Assembly (NCBI GenBank): GCA_947561395.2
Contig: OX387183.1
Location: 55,287,915 to 55,351,914 of the forward strand
Length of the DNA stretch: 64,000 nt
Direction of reading: 5' to 3'
From: Buxus sempervirens
Lineage: Eukaryota > Streptophyta > Magnoliopsida > Buxales > Buxaceae
The notes beneath the pieces were generated by a model. That model was not told the DNA's origin, ran no database searches, and was given only the letters and a program-made list of their open reading frames with translations. Both the position numbers and the translations under genes were made by a program. Of this stretch, positions 9,387 through 21,761 are shown one piece after another; positions within the stretch are counted from its first letter, which is position 1; every line of letters begins with the position of its first letter.

Positions 9387-12300
9387 ATGGACGACGAATT
9401 TGAGTTCGCTGATAAGGTTCCTCCGTCGTTCGGGCGCATGGTACGCCTTTATTGATCCAGCTTCCTTCGATTTGTTTTCGTTGATTGGATGATTTCCTTT
9501 TGTGACTGACATGGATTTGAATATTTGGTGAAAAGATCTAGGGTTTGCATCGTCTGTTGATCCGTTTCCATTTTTATGTTCTCGTTTCTACTGAATTTCT
9601 GATTAGTTAAATCTAATTTGTTTCGTGTCTTTTGAACTTGATTAGATGAACTCTGGCAGCTCGACTGACTTCCATTTGTATGGTGATTTGATCTGTTTTC
9701 AAGCTAAATTTGCGACTAATGCTTTCTTAGTTCTTTTTTATTTCTTTTTTGGCGAAGAAATCTCAAAAGTATCTACGTCTGGAATTATCGTGGATTTATT
9801 GATCATTATTTAATATCTTCAGCCACTAAAATCTACCGCCTTGGTCGATATATGAATGCATACTCCATCATCCTTTTTATTACTGTCTTCAGTAAATTAG
9901 ATATGAAGTGATCCTTTTTCTCCTCTCAAATTTGTGTCTTCCTACTAGATGTTTTATCTAATGGTTATTTCTGTAATAGCTTCTAATTCAGGGGTTCACT
10001 TAATAGAAATGCAAAATAGTTTATATTCTGAGGTGCATAAGACAATAAAAATGATTTTAGGTGGTGATAAGTTAAAGCACACCTGTTGGTGATACTCATC
10101 ATTATTTTCTACATTATTTGTAGTCTGTCGACTGTTGACAAAGGGCAATGATGAAATAAAATTTAGACATTTTTATTGTGAGGCCTTCTGAATGGAAAGA
10201 TGTGCATTACCACAGGAGCAGGTAGGTAGATTTTTGTATTCACCATGGAGGCAACAATGGTTGGAAATGACGTCCTTCTGATAGATCTGATCTTAACTAG
10301 GATCAGGGGAAGAGAAATTGGCATTTGTCATTTGTCATTTGTGGAGAAGTCTCTGGTGAATTGGAGGCTGAATAATCCATGTTAAAAGGAAAATATTAGC
10401 AAGCATAATAATTAATTTCCCCCCAGTGCTCTTCTTTTAGTTTCATGTTTATTATCGGTTTATGTTTAAATAATCTCCAATGTAACTTTCAAATGGAACA
10501 GTGCATAATTCTGCTGTGATATGTACTTTGGCAGTCCAGCACTTTTAATTTGTAGTGCTGGACTGCTAAAGTATATGTCACTGCAGAATTATGCACAGTT
10601 CCATTTGAAAGTTTCCATAGGATTTTCCTGCAGTATAAAGTATTCAAGTTAGTTGATCAGTCTTATTGGAAAATATAGTGATATGTAAATACTTGGAGTT
10701 TGTCTGAGAAAACTACATAAAGTACAATTGCAAGTTAGAAATTGTGAGTATTGTAATAAACATGTATTCTTTTAAAGTTATAAAAGGCCATCTATAGATT
10801 GGCGTCTGGAAGACAGTTCTAGCTATGCTCGTTATTCCATTTTCTCTCAACTGTCAGTTCAACTTTGCTTGATCAGATTGATCCAATATTAGTCAAACTT
10901 TAATCAGCCATACTGATAATTGCTCTTATGCAGTGCCAACTCTGTTTGTGGATTAGGTTTCTGGTTATTCATCTAATATGAAATGCTCCATGTAGTCAAT
11001 TACAACCCTTCCTCATTTGTATAAGTTTATTACATCTTTCATGATTGCAAGCATTGCCGATTTTTTTTTGCCTCTATGACTTGTTGGATGTTGTTTTCAT
11101 TTCCTTATTCCTTCTTTTTCTTTTGTTTTTTTTTATTTTTATTCCTTTTTAATGCCCTGTCTGATTTTGTGTACCGTCTCATATATTGTCAATAAAACAT
11201 TAGGCAGTTCTTCTTCAGTTAGCAATATTACGCTATCATTACATCACTTTGAGTCTTTACCAGTTATTGTTCCCCAATTTTGAGTTGCCATACTATTTTT
11301 TAGCTATATTTTATTTTTTTATTTTCTTAGGGTGTATAACTTATTTAATGTCGTTTTTGTTTCTCTTCAAGCAATTTATACATGTTAGTAGACTAGGGCT
11401 TTAATTATTATTCATCCTGTTTTCAAATTTTCATATATTTTATTCCTTTGGCTTGAATTAAGCAGATTTAACCATTCTTTTATTTTCTAAGGTTGTAAAA
11501 TTTTGAAAATTTTTAAGAATAAATTGTGTTTTAGAGAAAATTCCCTGTATTCATCCTTCAATTCGTCTTTATCCAAATAGTGAGATTGTGTTGAGTTCTC
11601 ATGCATAGGAAGATGGATACCTCCATCCTGCTACCTTAGTTCCTACATCCCTTCTAGCTGCTCTTCTGTTATGACTATTTCCAAGGCCCCAAACCTGCTG
11701 AGCGTTATTTTCCTTCTGTACAGCCCACTGAAAATCCATATCATCCTTCCTCCTTGGTTGGCCTTCCTTCATTCTTTACCCCTTCCCCTCCTTCATCACC
11801 AAAGCCTCTTTTCCACCTACACCCTTCGTTATTTTTGTTAGATCCCCTAGCTGGGCCTTTTGCAGGATATTGACTCTTTGTTAGAAATTGTATTTTGTTA
11901 CTGAGACAAATTGATTTCTCTTGGAGGATGCTGAAATTCAAATTAAGGAATAATTATAGGCTTACTGAAAGGAGTGGAAATTGTTGGAGCATTTTGTTTT
12001 GCATTGTGCAGTTTTTGCTTTCGATTGCCAACTATTGCCCATGACACTAGAGGGTTGGTTAGGATGAAATCTTTATTAGACTTCAGAGCCCAGAAAAACT
12101 GTGATTGTTAAATCAAAATTGAATGGTGGCGTTAGGTTTATCAGATTCTTGGCTTTCTTTGGCATTTAAACATCTTCATTCCTAAGGGGAAAGAGAGTTG
12201 GGGATGAGATGTGTTTTTGCAACGTCTTTAGTTGGTTGCATTCTTTTGGTTCATTGACTTGTAGCTAGGTTTTGCCAACAATAGTGATTTTCTAGGTCTC

Positions 12301-14139
12301 AGCAAAGTGATCATGAAAGTGATATTTTTTGAAGGCATGCCTAGAATATAAGTAACAGTTTCCCTGTTTTGGCCTTACAAAAGATGGGAGATGCTATTGT
12401 TAGTTACAGGTGATGATTCTTCCATTTCATGGCTGAATTTTCAGAGATATTTAGCATCATTTTACAGTCATCATTGTTCACCTTTTTTGTATCCTTTCTT
12501 TTAGAAGCAAGGTGCATCCCCCTTGGAAGAGATCTTCTTGAGCCCCAGTATTGTGAGATCCTTCTGAAGTATAAGAAAGATGGCATTTTTATAAGGTGGT
12601 TGAATACGTTTGTTAAAGCTCATGCTAGGCACCCTCAAAATTGTTGGTTTGTTGAGGTGTTTGGTGTGGTTGGTTCTTTTTGTGGTGGCATTATGGGAAT
12701 TTATGTGGAACCTAGGAGATGAAGGTTGTTCTTGGTTGTGAAAACTCATGTTCATGAATATAGACCCTTTGAAAATGCGTTGGGTTCTGGTTTTTATACT
12801 AAAAGGGGGAAGGGAAGAGATTCTAATTCAAATAGTGGTATTCTAGTAAGTGTTTTTCTTTAGATCTGCACTTTGGAGATGAGATGAAGGATGGATGTTG
12901 AAGATGGGGACAGAGAAGATTACTCCACATATAAAAGAGGGTCATGTAGGGTTGATGAGTCTCAAGAGATAGGTTAGGTTGGTTTAACTTTAACCTTGGA
13001 AGGATAAATGTTGTATTTAGTGAGGCTTCTTTGGTAGTTGAAGAACTGGAGGTTGGATGATAGTTAAATCTCTAGATACTATTTCACATATGAAATGGCT
13101 TTATTTCAAATCTTCATCTATCTAAATTTTAGACCCATTTTCAATATTTGGTTGTTGGTTGATGACAGTGGCACTCATTCTCGTGGCAGTTTTGGAATGG
13201 GATTGTCTCACTCCAGAGCTAGGATCAAGGTTGTAGGAGGCCCAAATTGGGCAGAAGTTATGTTTGTGAGTGTTTCATGATCCAAAACCTTTTCCATGCA
13301 GCAGATTAATCGTACGGCACTATGACCTCGTCCCAACCATTGCAATCCCTGCTATTTAAGTTACTTTGACCCTTGTCCATTGTCCCCTTAGATGTATTGA
13401 TGGGCTGTGACTTACCTTAGAATCTTGCATACGAAGCACACCGTGGTTGATCCATTAAGTTGCTTCATAGAGCAGGCACAAGTTGCTTGATAATGCTCTA
13501 CCCTATGTTTGCCCTACTTGTGAGGTTTCCTTTGTTGTTAAGGCCATCTAACACACCATTGTGTCCAAAGGTTTTCGACCAAACTGATCATTCATATCTT
13601 CCTTGCACATTGAGCCACACTTTATCGGGTTATTACCTTGCATTCCGAATATCCAAGGAGCCCCAAGAGCTCCCAAACCAAGAATTGAGAGCAGGACAGG
13701 AAGACCATAGCACAATCCTTAAGCCCTTCTTTATTAATCCAAGGAAACTTGTGTTTCATAGCACCAAAATTGTGGAAATAGTGCCTTGCACCCAGCATTA
13801 ACAAGTCTTCTAGGCAAGGCTTTGTCCATAACATAGCCATTTGTGCCAAATCATATGTGTGAGGCATATCCGAACCCAAGACATGCCATCGCTTGAGCGC
13901 ATGCTATGCTTTCATAGCTTAGCAAATTATGCCCACCCAAAACACTATAGCACGTGCGAGGGCCACCAAATGTGTTGGTCTCTTGCCTCGAGCCTATGCG
14001 TTGTGTTGGCAGGCACTAAAGCTAGGGGTGGATAGGAGGGCAATTGCCCCCCCCCACCCGTGAAATTGGTTTTTAAATTTTTTTATTTTTTAAATATTAC
14101 TTAAGATCCCCAAAAACTTAAAGCAATTGGTCCCCCTCC

Positions 14140-14170
<31 letters not shown>

Positions 14171-17100
14171 TGATCACTTTTTTATAACAACTTTCCATAA
14201 AAAATCTCATTTGTAGAAAAAGATCACTTTTAAAAAATAATTAACTTTCAAGGTCACTTTTGAAAAAAAATAAAAATAAAAAGTAGTGTCACTTTACTAT
14301 AACTACATTGGGTACAAGTGCTGCCTACTTGGGACATGAGTGCATTGTATGTGGGATACGAGCGCATCCTACATGGGGCATGAGTGCCTCCTACATGGTA
14401 CACAGGCATGTCATACGCTCTCGTATCCCACATATTATGTGCTTGTGTTCCAAGTAGGTTGCGCTTGTATCCCAGACAGTTACAATAAAATTATCCTATA
14501 GTTCAAATTTTTTTTAAGTGACCCTTTTATGGAAAGAATTTTATTGATGGACTGTTTTTATATATACCAGCAAAAGTGACATTTTCTCATAGTTTTCCCA
14601 TCTTTTTTTTTTCTAAAAGTAAATTTTCTAAAACATTTGAATGTTAACATAGTTGAGTTTATTCTGACTTATTGTTTGCCCCTCCTAAGCTAATTTTCTG
14701 GCTCCACCTTTGACTAAAGCCCTAGCTTTGTCCCTAAATGTGCCATTGATGTCCAAAGAGACCCTAGGTATGTCTTTTAACAAGCCAAAGCCTGCCCCTA
14801 AGCCTTTTAGGCAGTGCTTGTATCATGCTCCATAGTGGCACCAAGAAGAGCCAAGCACAACCATCCCTCCTTAAGGTGGAAGCTTAGCTATTGCTTGTTT
14901 GTTGAGAGGACTTCATAACCAAGCTTACATATCTCCCATTCCCGATTTTATATGCCCTATTACTGATCTGGAGCCTAAGATAGTGAGCCCAACTCTTTTC
15001 CTTTTGGTCTTAATGCTATTATCACATGATTGGGGAATTTGTTTTGACTCTCTCTGGATTTAAGAACCTGCAAGTTGTGCTATTTAGAAGTTCCTCTGTC
15101 TTGATGTAGTTGGCTCACGATTAAAGAACTTGCAATGGTGATTCAAGGCTCATATGTCGGTAGCAGGGTAGGGGTTTTTTGGCTGAGGATATTTTGGTAT
15201 ATGTTTAAATGTCTCAAAAAGCTTTAGATGGTGAGCTTGCTCAAGTTGGAACTCCTTAGCTCTAGTCGAATTAGACTAAATTGTATCCTTAGCCTAGTTG
15301 GTCAAAGTTGATGCAATTCATCATACTGGTTCATCGTCTTTAGTTCACTTAGATGACAAGAGTGAATAATCTCTTTCCAATTTAGATGCTTGTTTTTGCA
15401 GGTGCTTTTCACCTAGGAGCCTAGATTCATTAGGTACAATTTGCACAAAAAGGTGTTTATTTTTATAGATGGAGATTGTGGCTCTCAAGTTTCTTGGCCT
15501 TGAGCTTGTTTCATGTCTGTTGGGGGAAGATATCTCTAGCTTCTTCTTTGTCCCGAAACATGGCAAGATAATTCCCAACAAATGGAGATCATCTATCACC
15601 TTATCCTTTCCAGCTTTTTCCTTGTTTGCATATCCCCCTGCTGATTCCCCAATAATGAATTTTTCTTGAAAATTTTATGTATTGTGGCTTTGCCACTAGT
15701 TTGAAAGTTTCATATTCAACTAAGATTATTAATTGGGATGTTAGAGGTTTCGGTGGGGCTTCTAAATAAAGAGCCTTCAAGGATCTTTGTTTACGCATTA
15801 ATCTAAGTATCTTTGTTCAAGAGACCAGAATGGAGCCTATTGAGGTGAGATTAATCAGGAGAATTTGGGGGACTGGAGTTGGAAGTGGACTTTACTTCAT
15901 GTTGTGCCTCTATGAGAATTTTGATTGTTTGGGATGTTGATTGTGTGAAGGAGATCAAATGGATTTTTATTACAATCAGTTCAAAATTTATGGTCCCAAT
16001 AAAAGATTTAGTTAGGGCTGAGGGAGGTGAAATCAAAAGAGTAGTTTGGGAGAAGGATAAGGACAAGACATTGAGGCCACATGGTTTTGGTATGGCTTTC
16101 TTTTAGGATTTTTGGGATGTAATCAAATTAGATTTGTTAAGTTCCTTACATGAATTCTTTGATGGAGACTGATATATGAAATCATTAATGCCATGTCGAA
16201 AAAAAAAAAAATCTAATTCCACATTCCTAGTCTTGACCCTAAAAAAAAGGGATATGGGAAATGAGACTTTAGACTAGTTAGTTTGATTAGCAACCTTCAT
16301 ATGATCTATAAGGTACTTTCTTTGTATATCCAAAAGTTTATTGGGGATGTGATCTCAGGGCATCAAAGTGATTTTATTGGAGGATGTAAAACGATGAACC
16401 GTGCTGTTGTTAACGAGCTTGTGGAAGAGAGGCTTACATTGGGAGATGGGGGATCTTGTATGCAAATGTGATATTCATGACAGTGGTTGGGACATTAGAC
16501 CCCCCTGCAAAAGTCTATGATGCATGTCCTTGGAAAGTAGAGCTATAAATAGAGTGAGTTGGTAGGGTTGGAATTCATTTAGTTTGGGCTTTGCCGAAAC
16601 CAAAAATCTTTAGGCTCAAATTGAGTTTGGAGTGAATTGAAATCCAAATTAGTGAACTCAAACCTAACACAAACTCAATTTGTTATGCCTTTTCTATGAA
16701 AAGGTTGATGTGAAATTTGAAAAGTAAAAAGAAAAAAAAAACGTTGTTATAAAACAATCCAATACTTTTTTTTATCGGTAATAATGGGAGTTATATTAAT
16801 ATAACCGAAGCAAGTCCAAAAGGAAATACATGTAGTCCAAGAGCATACAGAAGGAGATTAGCCACTACAATTCCCTGAAGGTTTCACACATTAACGCTTC
16901 CTGAGAGTCCAATTCCTTGAATGCGTCCCTACTCGATGCCCAAAAAAGGATATAGCTGAGTGTAAACTGAAATAAGGTCTTTGGAGTTGTTGAAAATTCT
17001 GTTATTCCTTTCCTTCCATAATGCCCATAGGATTGCTGCCGGTGTTAGACTCCACAACACTTTGAGACAAGATGCACCACTCCAAACCTTGATAAGAAGG

Positions 17101-17945
17101 CATACCATAACTCATGAGCCATAGCACAATGAACCAACATGTGACTTACAGATTCCAGCTGGGATTTGCAAAAATACATCTGTTGGGTAACTGCCACCCG
17201 TGTTTCATGAAATTATCAAATCAACATGGGAAGGCATACCACAATCCAATACTTGAATTGGTATTTATGGTAAAGTTAAATCTACTTGGTTTATTTAATT
17301 TTCTAAAGCATCATATTCATTCAAGAACTAGAATACTTACGACAAAACCTATATTGCTTGTAGGTTGTTCTTATTTGTCTAATATTTATCAAAATAAACA
17401 AAACTTAACAAAATTAATATTAAAAGTATCACGGGGTGGGATCTAAGCTATAAGTTTAGCTTAGATCCCAAAACTTTTGGCTGAGTTGGGTTTTTGGACA
17501 GTACAAGCTTTGGCCCCAAAAAAAACTGGAACTCTAGTTCGGGTTTAAAAACGACCCAAAGCCAACCTGAACCCAAGCTAATTGATAATTTTGGGCTATT
17601 ATTCAGGACAGGCCAGGCAGGCTGTGGGTGGGCCAATCAGAACTTATACAGCTCTATTGGAAAGCCATCTTGATGTTGGCTCCTTTTAGTATTGTCTTTA
17701 CTTTTGTATGGTTAGTAGTTGAATGGTTCTCTTTTTGGCATAATACTGGTTGGGGGAGTCAGTCTTTCTATCACACTTCCTTTAAGGTTGGCTTATTGTA
17801 TACATGGAGAAGTAGGGCTCTCCGAATAAGCTTCTTTGGATAATTTTCCATGTGAGTTACCAGTATGTATGTCTGTGTGTATCTATGTATGTTTGTATTT
17901 GTGCACTTGCTTGTATGTATGTAATTATGTATGTTTCTGTGCTTG

Positions 17946-17978
<33 letters not shown>

Positions 17979-20900
17979 TGATGTATGTACCGTCATGCAC
18001 AGTGAAAATGGTATTCATTATCAAGGAAATAAAGTTTTTTTATTTGAAGTTTAATTCACCAAGTTTTTATTATAGTTATAATAGAGCTGGGATAAAAAGA
18101 TAGTTTAGTGTTTTTCCCCCTAATCTTCTATGACTGTTATTTGACTTAACATGCTAACCCAATCTAGCTTGCATAAAAAACAAAATAAAACAGAAAAATA
18201 GGATGAATTTATTTAACTTTTGTCGATCAAACTCAGTATCATAATCAATCATAAAAAGAGATATTTGTTGGTCGACAACATTTTTAGGTTCATATTCAAA
18301 CTAATAGTTGATTTGTTGCTTAACGAATCCCACCCATTTGTGATTGTGTGCAAACTAATCGCGTGCAAACATTCACTTTCGGTTGGTTCACTAACTTTAT
18401 CTGTGTTTTTTTTTTTTTTCAGTTTTTAATTTTTTTTCCACACCAAACATGGAGGAAAAACAAAGGGAATAAAATTGAAACTTGAAATAAGGGGAAAATA
18501 AAATTTAAAAAACTTTTTTTTGTCAATTTTCTGGTAATAGTGGCAGTATATGTTGCTAGGAAGATCAGACTTTGGTTGTGCTGTTGCTTGAGAGGATAAT
18601 AGAAGGCTGTGCAATAAAGGGGGAGAAATTGGCTGTTATAATTCTTGCAATTTCTTTGTTGTCATCATGGCATCAATCATATGATGCCATGGAGACACCC
18701 GCAAAACGGTGTTACAGATAAGGTTGGCACTGATTAATACTTTTAGATTTTAGATTCATAGGTTATCAGTTTCATCCGCATGTTTGTTGCATCATCTGGT
18801 TGATATCACTAGAGACTGCAGGCGTTTATTGTAGGCAGTGTGAAATCTGATGAATCGGGATTGCGATGTTCCTCCTTACTTGTTCAACTGAAGTACAGAA
18901 ATTTTCGTGCTTGATTTCAACTAAAAGGCAAACACTTTCTTGCTCTTTAATAGAGGAAAAGAAGGGATTTGTTCCTTATAAGAAGTACTCATGTGACTTT
19001 CTGAGCATTAATTTTGTTTCTGCAAGCAAATGGTTGCTTAAACAAATACTGTTTCTGATAACAATCTCCACCAATGTTAGTATCCCATTAGACCATCAAC
19101 CACCATCTTACTGTAATTTCCATCATAGCACCTTCACCTTTGTCACCCTTGCTGACTACCACCATCACTACAACATTGTCTGAAAACATTCTCTATATCT
19201 ACCACCCTTACTCATCATCATTAACAGGTCCATGTTTCCCGCCACCTCCATCCCTTCCACGGCACACTATCTTCCCAACACGTCAACCACTACTTTTCCT
19301 ATTGTGTTGCTTCTGTTTGCAGATTCAAAACTGAATATTCATTTTTTCTTCTTACATTTGGTTCTAATATTTACTCTTCGTTTTTTCTTTTCTTTTTTCA
19401 AGTTTTCTATTTTTTCTGATTCCAGACAAATAAGAGACTAGGTCTCAAGTTATACTCTTCCCTTTTGCTATTATATTCCTTCTCTCTAATTTTTTTCACT
19501 ATCCATGCTGACCTCTTAAGGTTGGCAAATGGAAACTTAGTTGGAGTTTGAAACTGAGCTAAAGCAAGTGTAATAGTTTAAGCATAAAGCTCAAATTTGT
19601 TGTTTAAAATAGCTACTGTTCAGAAGGTTGGCATCAATTTAAAAATTATGAGAATATTGTCGGCCTCCTTGACCCCGAACAACATGAAGCTTTTAACTAA
19701 AGTCAACTATATAAGGGAATTGAAGGACTCCTAAGAAACTTTTAAGGTCAAGCATTTTATCATCTGGATGTATTGATTCCTGCTTTTATGAATATTGGTA
19801 TGTTTTAATGCATTTTTCTGTTTGTATATGTTTATAATTTTAAAAGACACCCTAGAGAAAGTGGAAAAGCAAACCTTTCCTTTCCTTTTTTTTTTTTTTT
19901 TTTTCAGCGAGGCAAAAAATTTACCAATTTAGCTTGCCAATAGATCCTTTCTTCATGAAGGGGATTTTTTGCTCAATCCAGTCTGTCCACCTGAGAGTAT
20001 GCTTTAAATATGCAAATTATGGTAATGGATTTATATTGCTTCCAAGGGAAAGGGGATATATCGCTAGATATAGCAAGGGATATATTGATATTCAAAACCA
20101 TGTTTTAAAGTGATTGCATCGACAATTATCTGCAATCTAAGCATAATTCATATACAAGTATAATTTTGTGTGCTAATAGTTATTGAGTTGTTTGGCATTT
20201 TTAGAATTAGCTGCATTAGGATGTAAGAATATGGTTCTATCATTGTGCCACATGCAATGTGTTTAATGCTGAAACCGAGATTTTTTTTATTGGCAATGTG
20301 AAAGAATATACACACAAGTGGTTCTTATAGTTGTCATATGTGGAAACCATGTCTCAGGAGTCTTACTCTGCTGTATCTCACTTGGCTAACTTCATCTCTC
20401 TCTTTCTCTCTCTCGGGTGTCATTGGTTTGTTTTAAACCAGAAACCAAAAAATTTGTAAGTTTGGTTTCGGGCTTGGTTTAAGGTCGAATCAAAAACAGT
20501 TGTTTCATTTTGTTTTTGGTTTCAATTTAGTTTCTTGTAATTTGGTTTGATCCTGGATTGAACCTAACAAACCAAGATTACCCATAATTTGTGTTTAATA
20601 AATTAATATATTATATATGTATTTATGTACATTTATCAACTGTGTCTTGTATGCAAAGATGATTTTTTGGGGGGTTGTAAAATAGTCATTACTTCATACC
20701 TAATAATATTTAAACCATTCCATGATGGAACTAAAATAATCATTGAAGTTTGGTTATCGACATATTTCAATGAATTTATTAAATCTTGAAGGAGGTGCCT
20801 TGATGTGTTTTAGTTATAGATGATGTGGTTTTGAGAATTTCCTAGTTCTCAATGATTATTTTAAAGGACAAATTTTATAGTACTGTTACTTGGTATACTC

Positions 20901-21761
20901 TGATATATGAAATAGACTGTTGGATGACAAAGTAGCATCCTGTTCATAGAATATGTTCTGCGTAGACAAGGATGCTGAGTTGGATGCTCAGGAAGACTTG
21001 TTAAGACAAGAGTTTAAGAATGAACATATACAATGGTGTCTAGTAGTATCTCAAATAGAATTTAAGATAAAAGGAAAACAGGTTAAGATGGTTTAGGTTT
21101 GTAAGGCAGACTTCAGGTGGTGATTGTGAGGTGTAAGAAACTGGATATTGGAGGATCTAAAATGGTGAACATTACACTCTAAAGGACCCGAATGGAATCG
21201 GTCAAAAGTAATCTAAAGTATTCATAATCTGACTGAACATGAGGTTTTTGAAAAATTTGATGGCAGAACAGGATTTTGCAGGTGACCCAAATTATTGTCG
21301 TAAGTTGTTGCATTTGTTTGCTTCTTGTTTTTTTTATTCTTTTGGTTGTTACTAATCCATGTATCTAATACTACTACACGTAAGGTTGCACTGTATTGTA
21401 TGATGGTTGTGACACATCAATAAGGTTACTATTGTATGTTATTTGTAAAGATTTGATTAAAGAATTGTATTGTCTCGCATAACCACATCGTGCATTTATA
21501 TTTTACATTGTTTTTGTTGGTATGAATTTTTAAACCCATCTGGTCTCCAATGAACAGGGGAATGCTGAAGTGAAAGGTTTTAACCCGGGCTTAATTGTCC
21601 TGCTTATCATTGTGGGCCTTCTATTGATCTTCCTTGTTGGGAACTATGTACTGTACACGTATGCTCAGAAGACACTTCCACCAAGAAAGAAGAAGCCCGT
21701 CTCAAAGAAAAAGATGAAGAAAGAGAGGCTGAAGCAAGGCGTTTCGGCCCCAGGAGAGTAA
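9387..21761 (+). CDS. S1FA: S1FA family small DNA-binding/membrane-like protein
   Basis: Two coding exons, 9387-9440 (18 codons) and 21558-21761 (67 codons plus stop), join in phase 0 across a 12,117-bp GT-AG intron. The 85-aa product starts [18 protein letters not shown] and ends with a lysine-rich tail. Residues about 28-50 ([20 protein letters not shown]) form one clear hydrophobic helix. The tail [20 protein letters not shown] is strongly basic and typical of S1FA. The family was described in spinach as a factor binding the S1F site of a plastid ribosomal protein promoter. The tail could serve as nuclear localisation signal and DNA contact, but the hydrophobic helix also fits a single-pass membrane protein. 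The length and motif order match the family. The intron is crowded with transposon remnants. The gene is convergent with TFIIF beta. Confidence 0.96.
10484..10613 (+). repeat. Long hairpin (60-nt arms, 10-nt loop) in the S1FA intron
   Basis: The arms 10484-10543 and 10554-10613 match at 55 of 60 positions as DNA. As + strand RNA, three of the five differences become G:U pairs, leaving 58 of 60 paired. The loop is TTTAATTTGT. It could be a microRNA-type precursor processed from S1FA pre-mRNA, or a MITE. No target-site duplication was evident. Confidence 0.75.
12420..12860 (+). mobile_element. Probable L1 ORF1 remnant
   Basis: In shifting frames the translation contains [15 protein letters not shown], then V-E-P-R-R, R-L-F-L-V-V-K and R-P-F-E-N-A-L. 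The order resembles the RNA-binding ORF1 of plant L1 elements. It is on the same strand as, and upstream of, the endonuclease/RT remnant at 15.7-16.5 kb, so both may be one decayed insertion later split by other sequence. Confidence 0.4.
13290..15690. other. Unassigned, probably transposon-derived block in the S1FA intron
   Basis: No gene was recognised. The composition is GC-richer than the surrounding intron, with many short frames in both directions. It separates the putative L1 ORF1 and endonuclease parts and holds an inverted repeat at 14309-14473. It is most likely inserted repeat sequence. Confidence 0.3.
14309..14473. repeat. Imperfect inverted repeat, MITE-like
   Basis: The left arm (GGGTACAAGTGCTGCCTACTT...) and the reverse-complemented right arm (GGGATACAAGCGCAACCTACTT...) align over about 60 nt at roughly 75 percent. 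GTGGGATACGAG occurs in both arms. Weaker outer inverted matches around GTCACTTTT/AAAAGTGAC suggest the whole element is about 14160-14590. Confidence 0.55.
15700..16475 (+). mobile_element. Decayed L1 ORF2 (endonuclease and start of reverse transcriptase)
   Basis: From 15724 the translation reads [11 protein letters not shown], then V-Q-E-T-R-M-E-P at about 15820, the N-terminal landmarks of the L1 endonuclease. From about 16260 the translation [16 protein letters not shown], followed by [11 protein letters not shown], is the first RT block. Most of the segment between endonuclease and RT is deleted. Frameshifts and stops make it non-functional. Confidence 0.75.
16757..17110 (-). mobile_element. 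L1 3' end fragment
   Basis: The minus strand reads [15 protein letters not shown], the conserved C-terminal W-x-x-W-K-E-R-N-x-R-x-F block of plant L1 ORF2. A short 3' UTR follows, ending TTACCGATAAAAAAA. It is oriented opposite to S1FA. Confidence 0.7.
17850..17980. repeat. TGTA/TA microsatellite
   Basis: Runs of TGTATG, TGTG and TATC merge into about 28 bases of alternating TA. It generates spurious open frames. Confidence 0.8.
17981..20959. other. S1FA intron, T-rich sequence without a recognised gene
   Basis: Only short chance frames, T-tracts (18400-18440, 19880-19905) and low-complexity sequence are visible. Nothing here could be supported as a gene or a bounded transposon. Confidence 0.4.
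20960..21265 (+). mobile_element. Decayed RTE-type LINE C-terminal fragment
   Basis: The translation shows [10 protein letters not shown] near 20970 (compare the RTE M-L-R-W-M-x-G-K-T) and, near 21185-21250, a W[21 protein letters not shown] block. Stops and shifts occur throughout. Confidence 0.5.

Noticed and set aside
12429-12755. Overlapping opposite-strand frames of 84-97 codons
   Set aside because: The + strand frame resembles decayed L1 ORF1 and no intact gene is supported; the minus frame shows no pattern.
13460-14035. Several frames of 64-113 codons in the S1FA intron
   Set aside because: No recognisable domain, no splice structure and conflicting strands; more likely repeat-derived.
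17836-18103. Frames rich in Cys, Val and Tyr
   Set aside because: They are translations of a TGTA/TA microsatellite.
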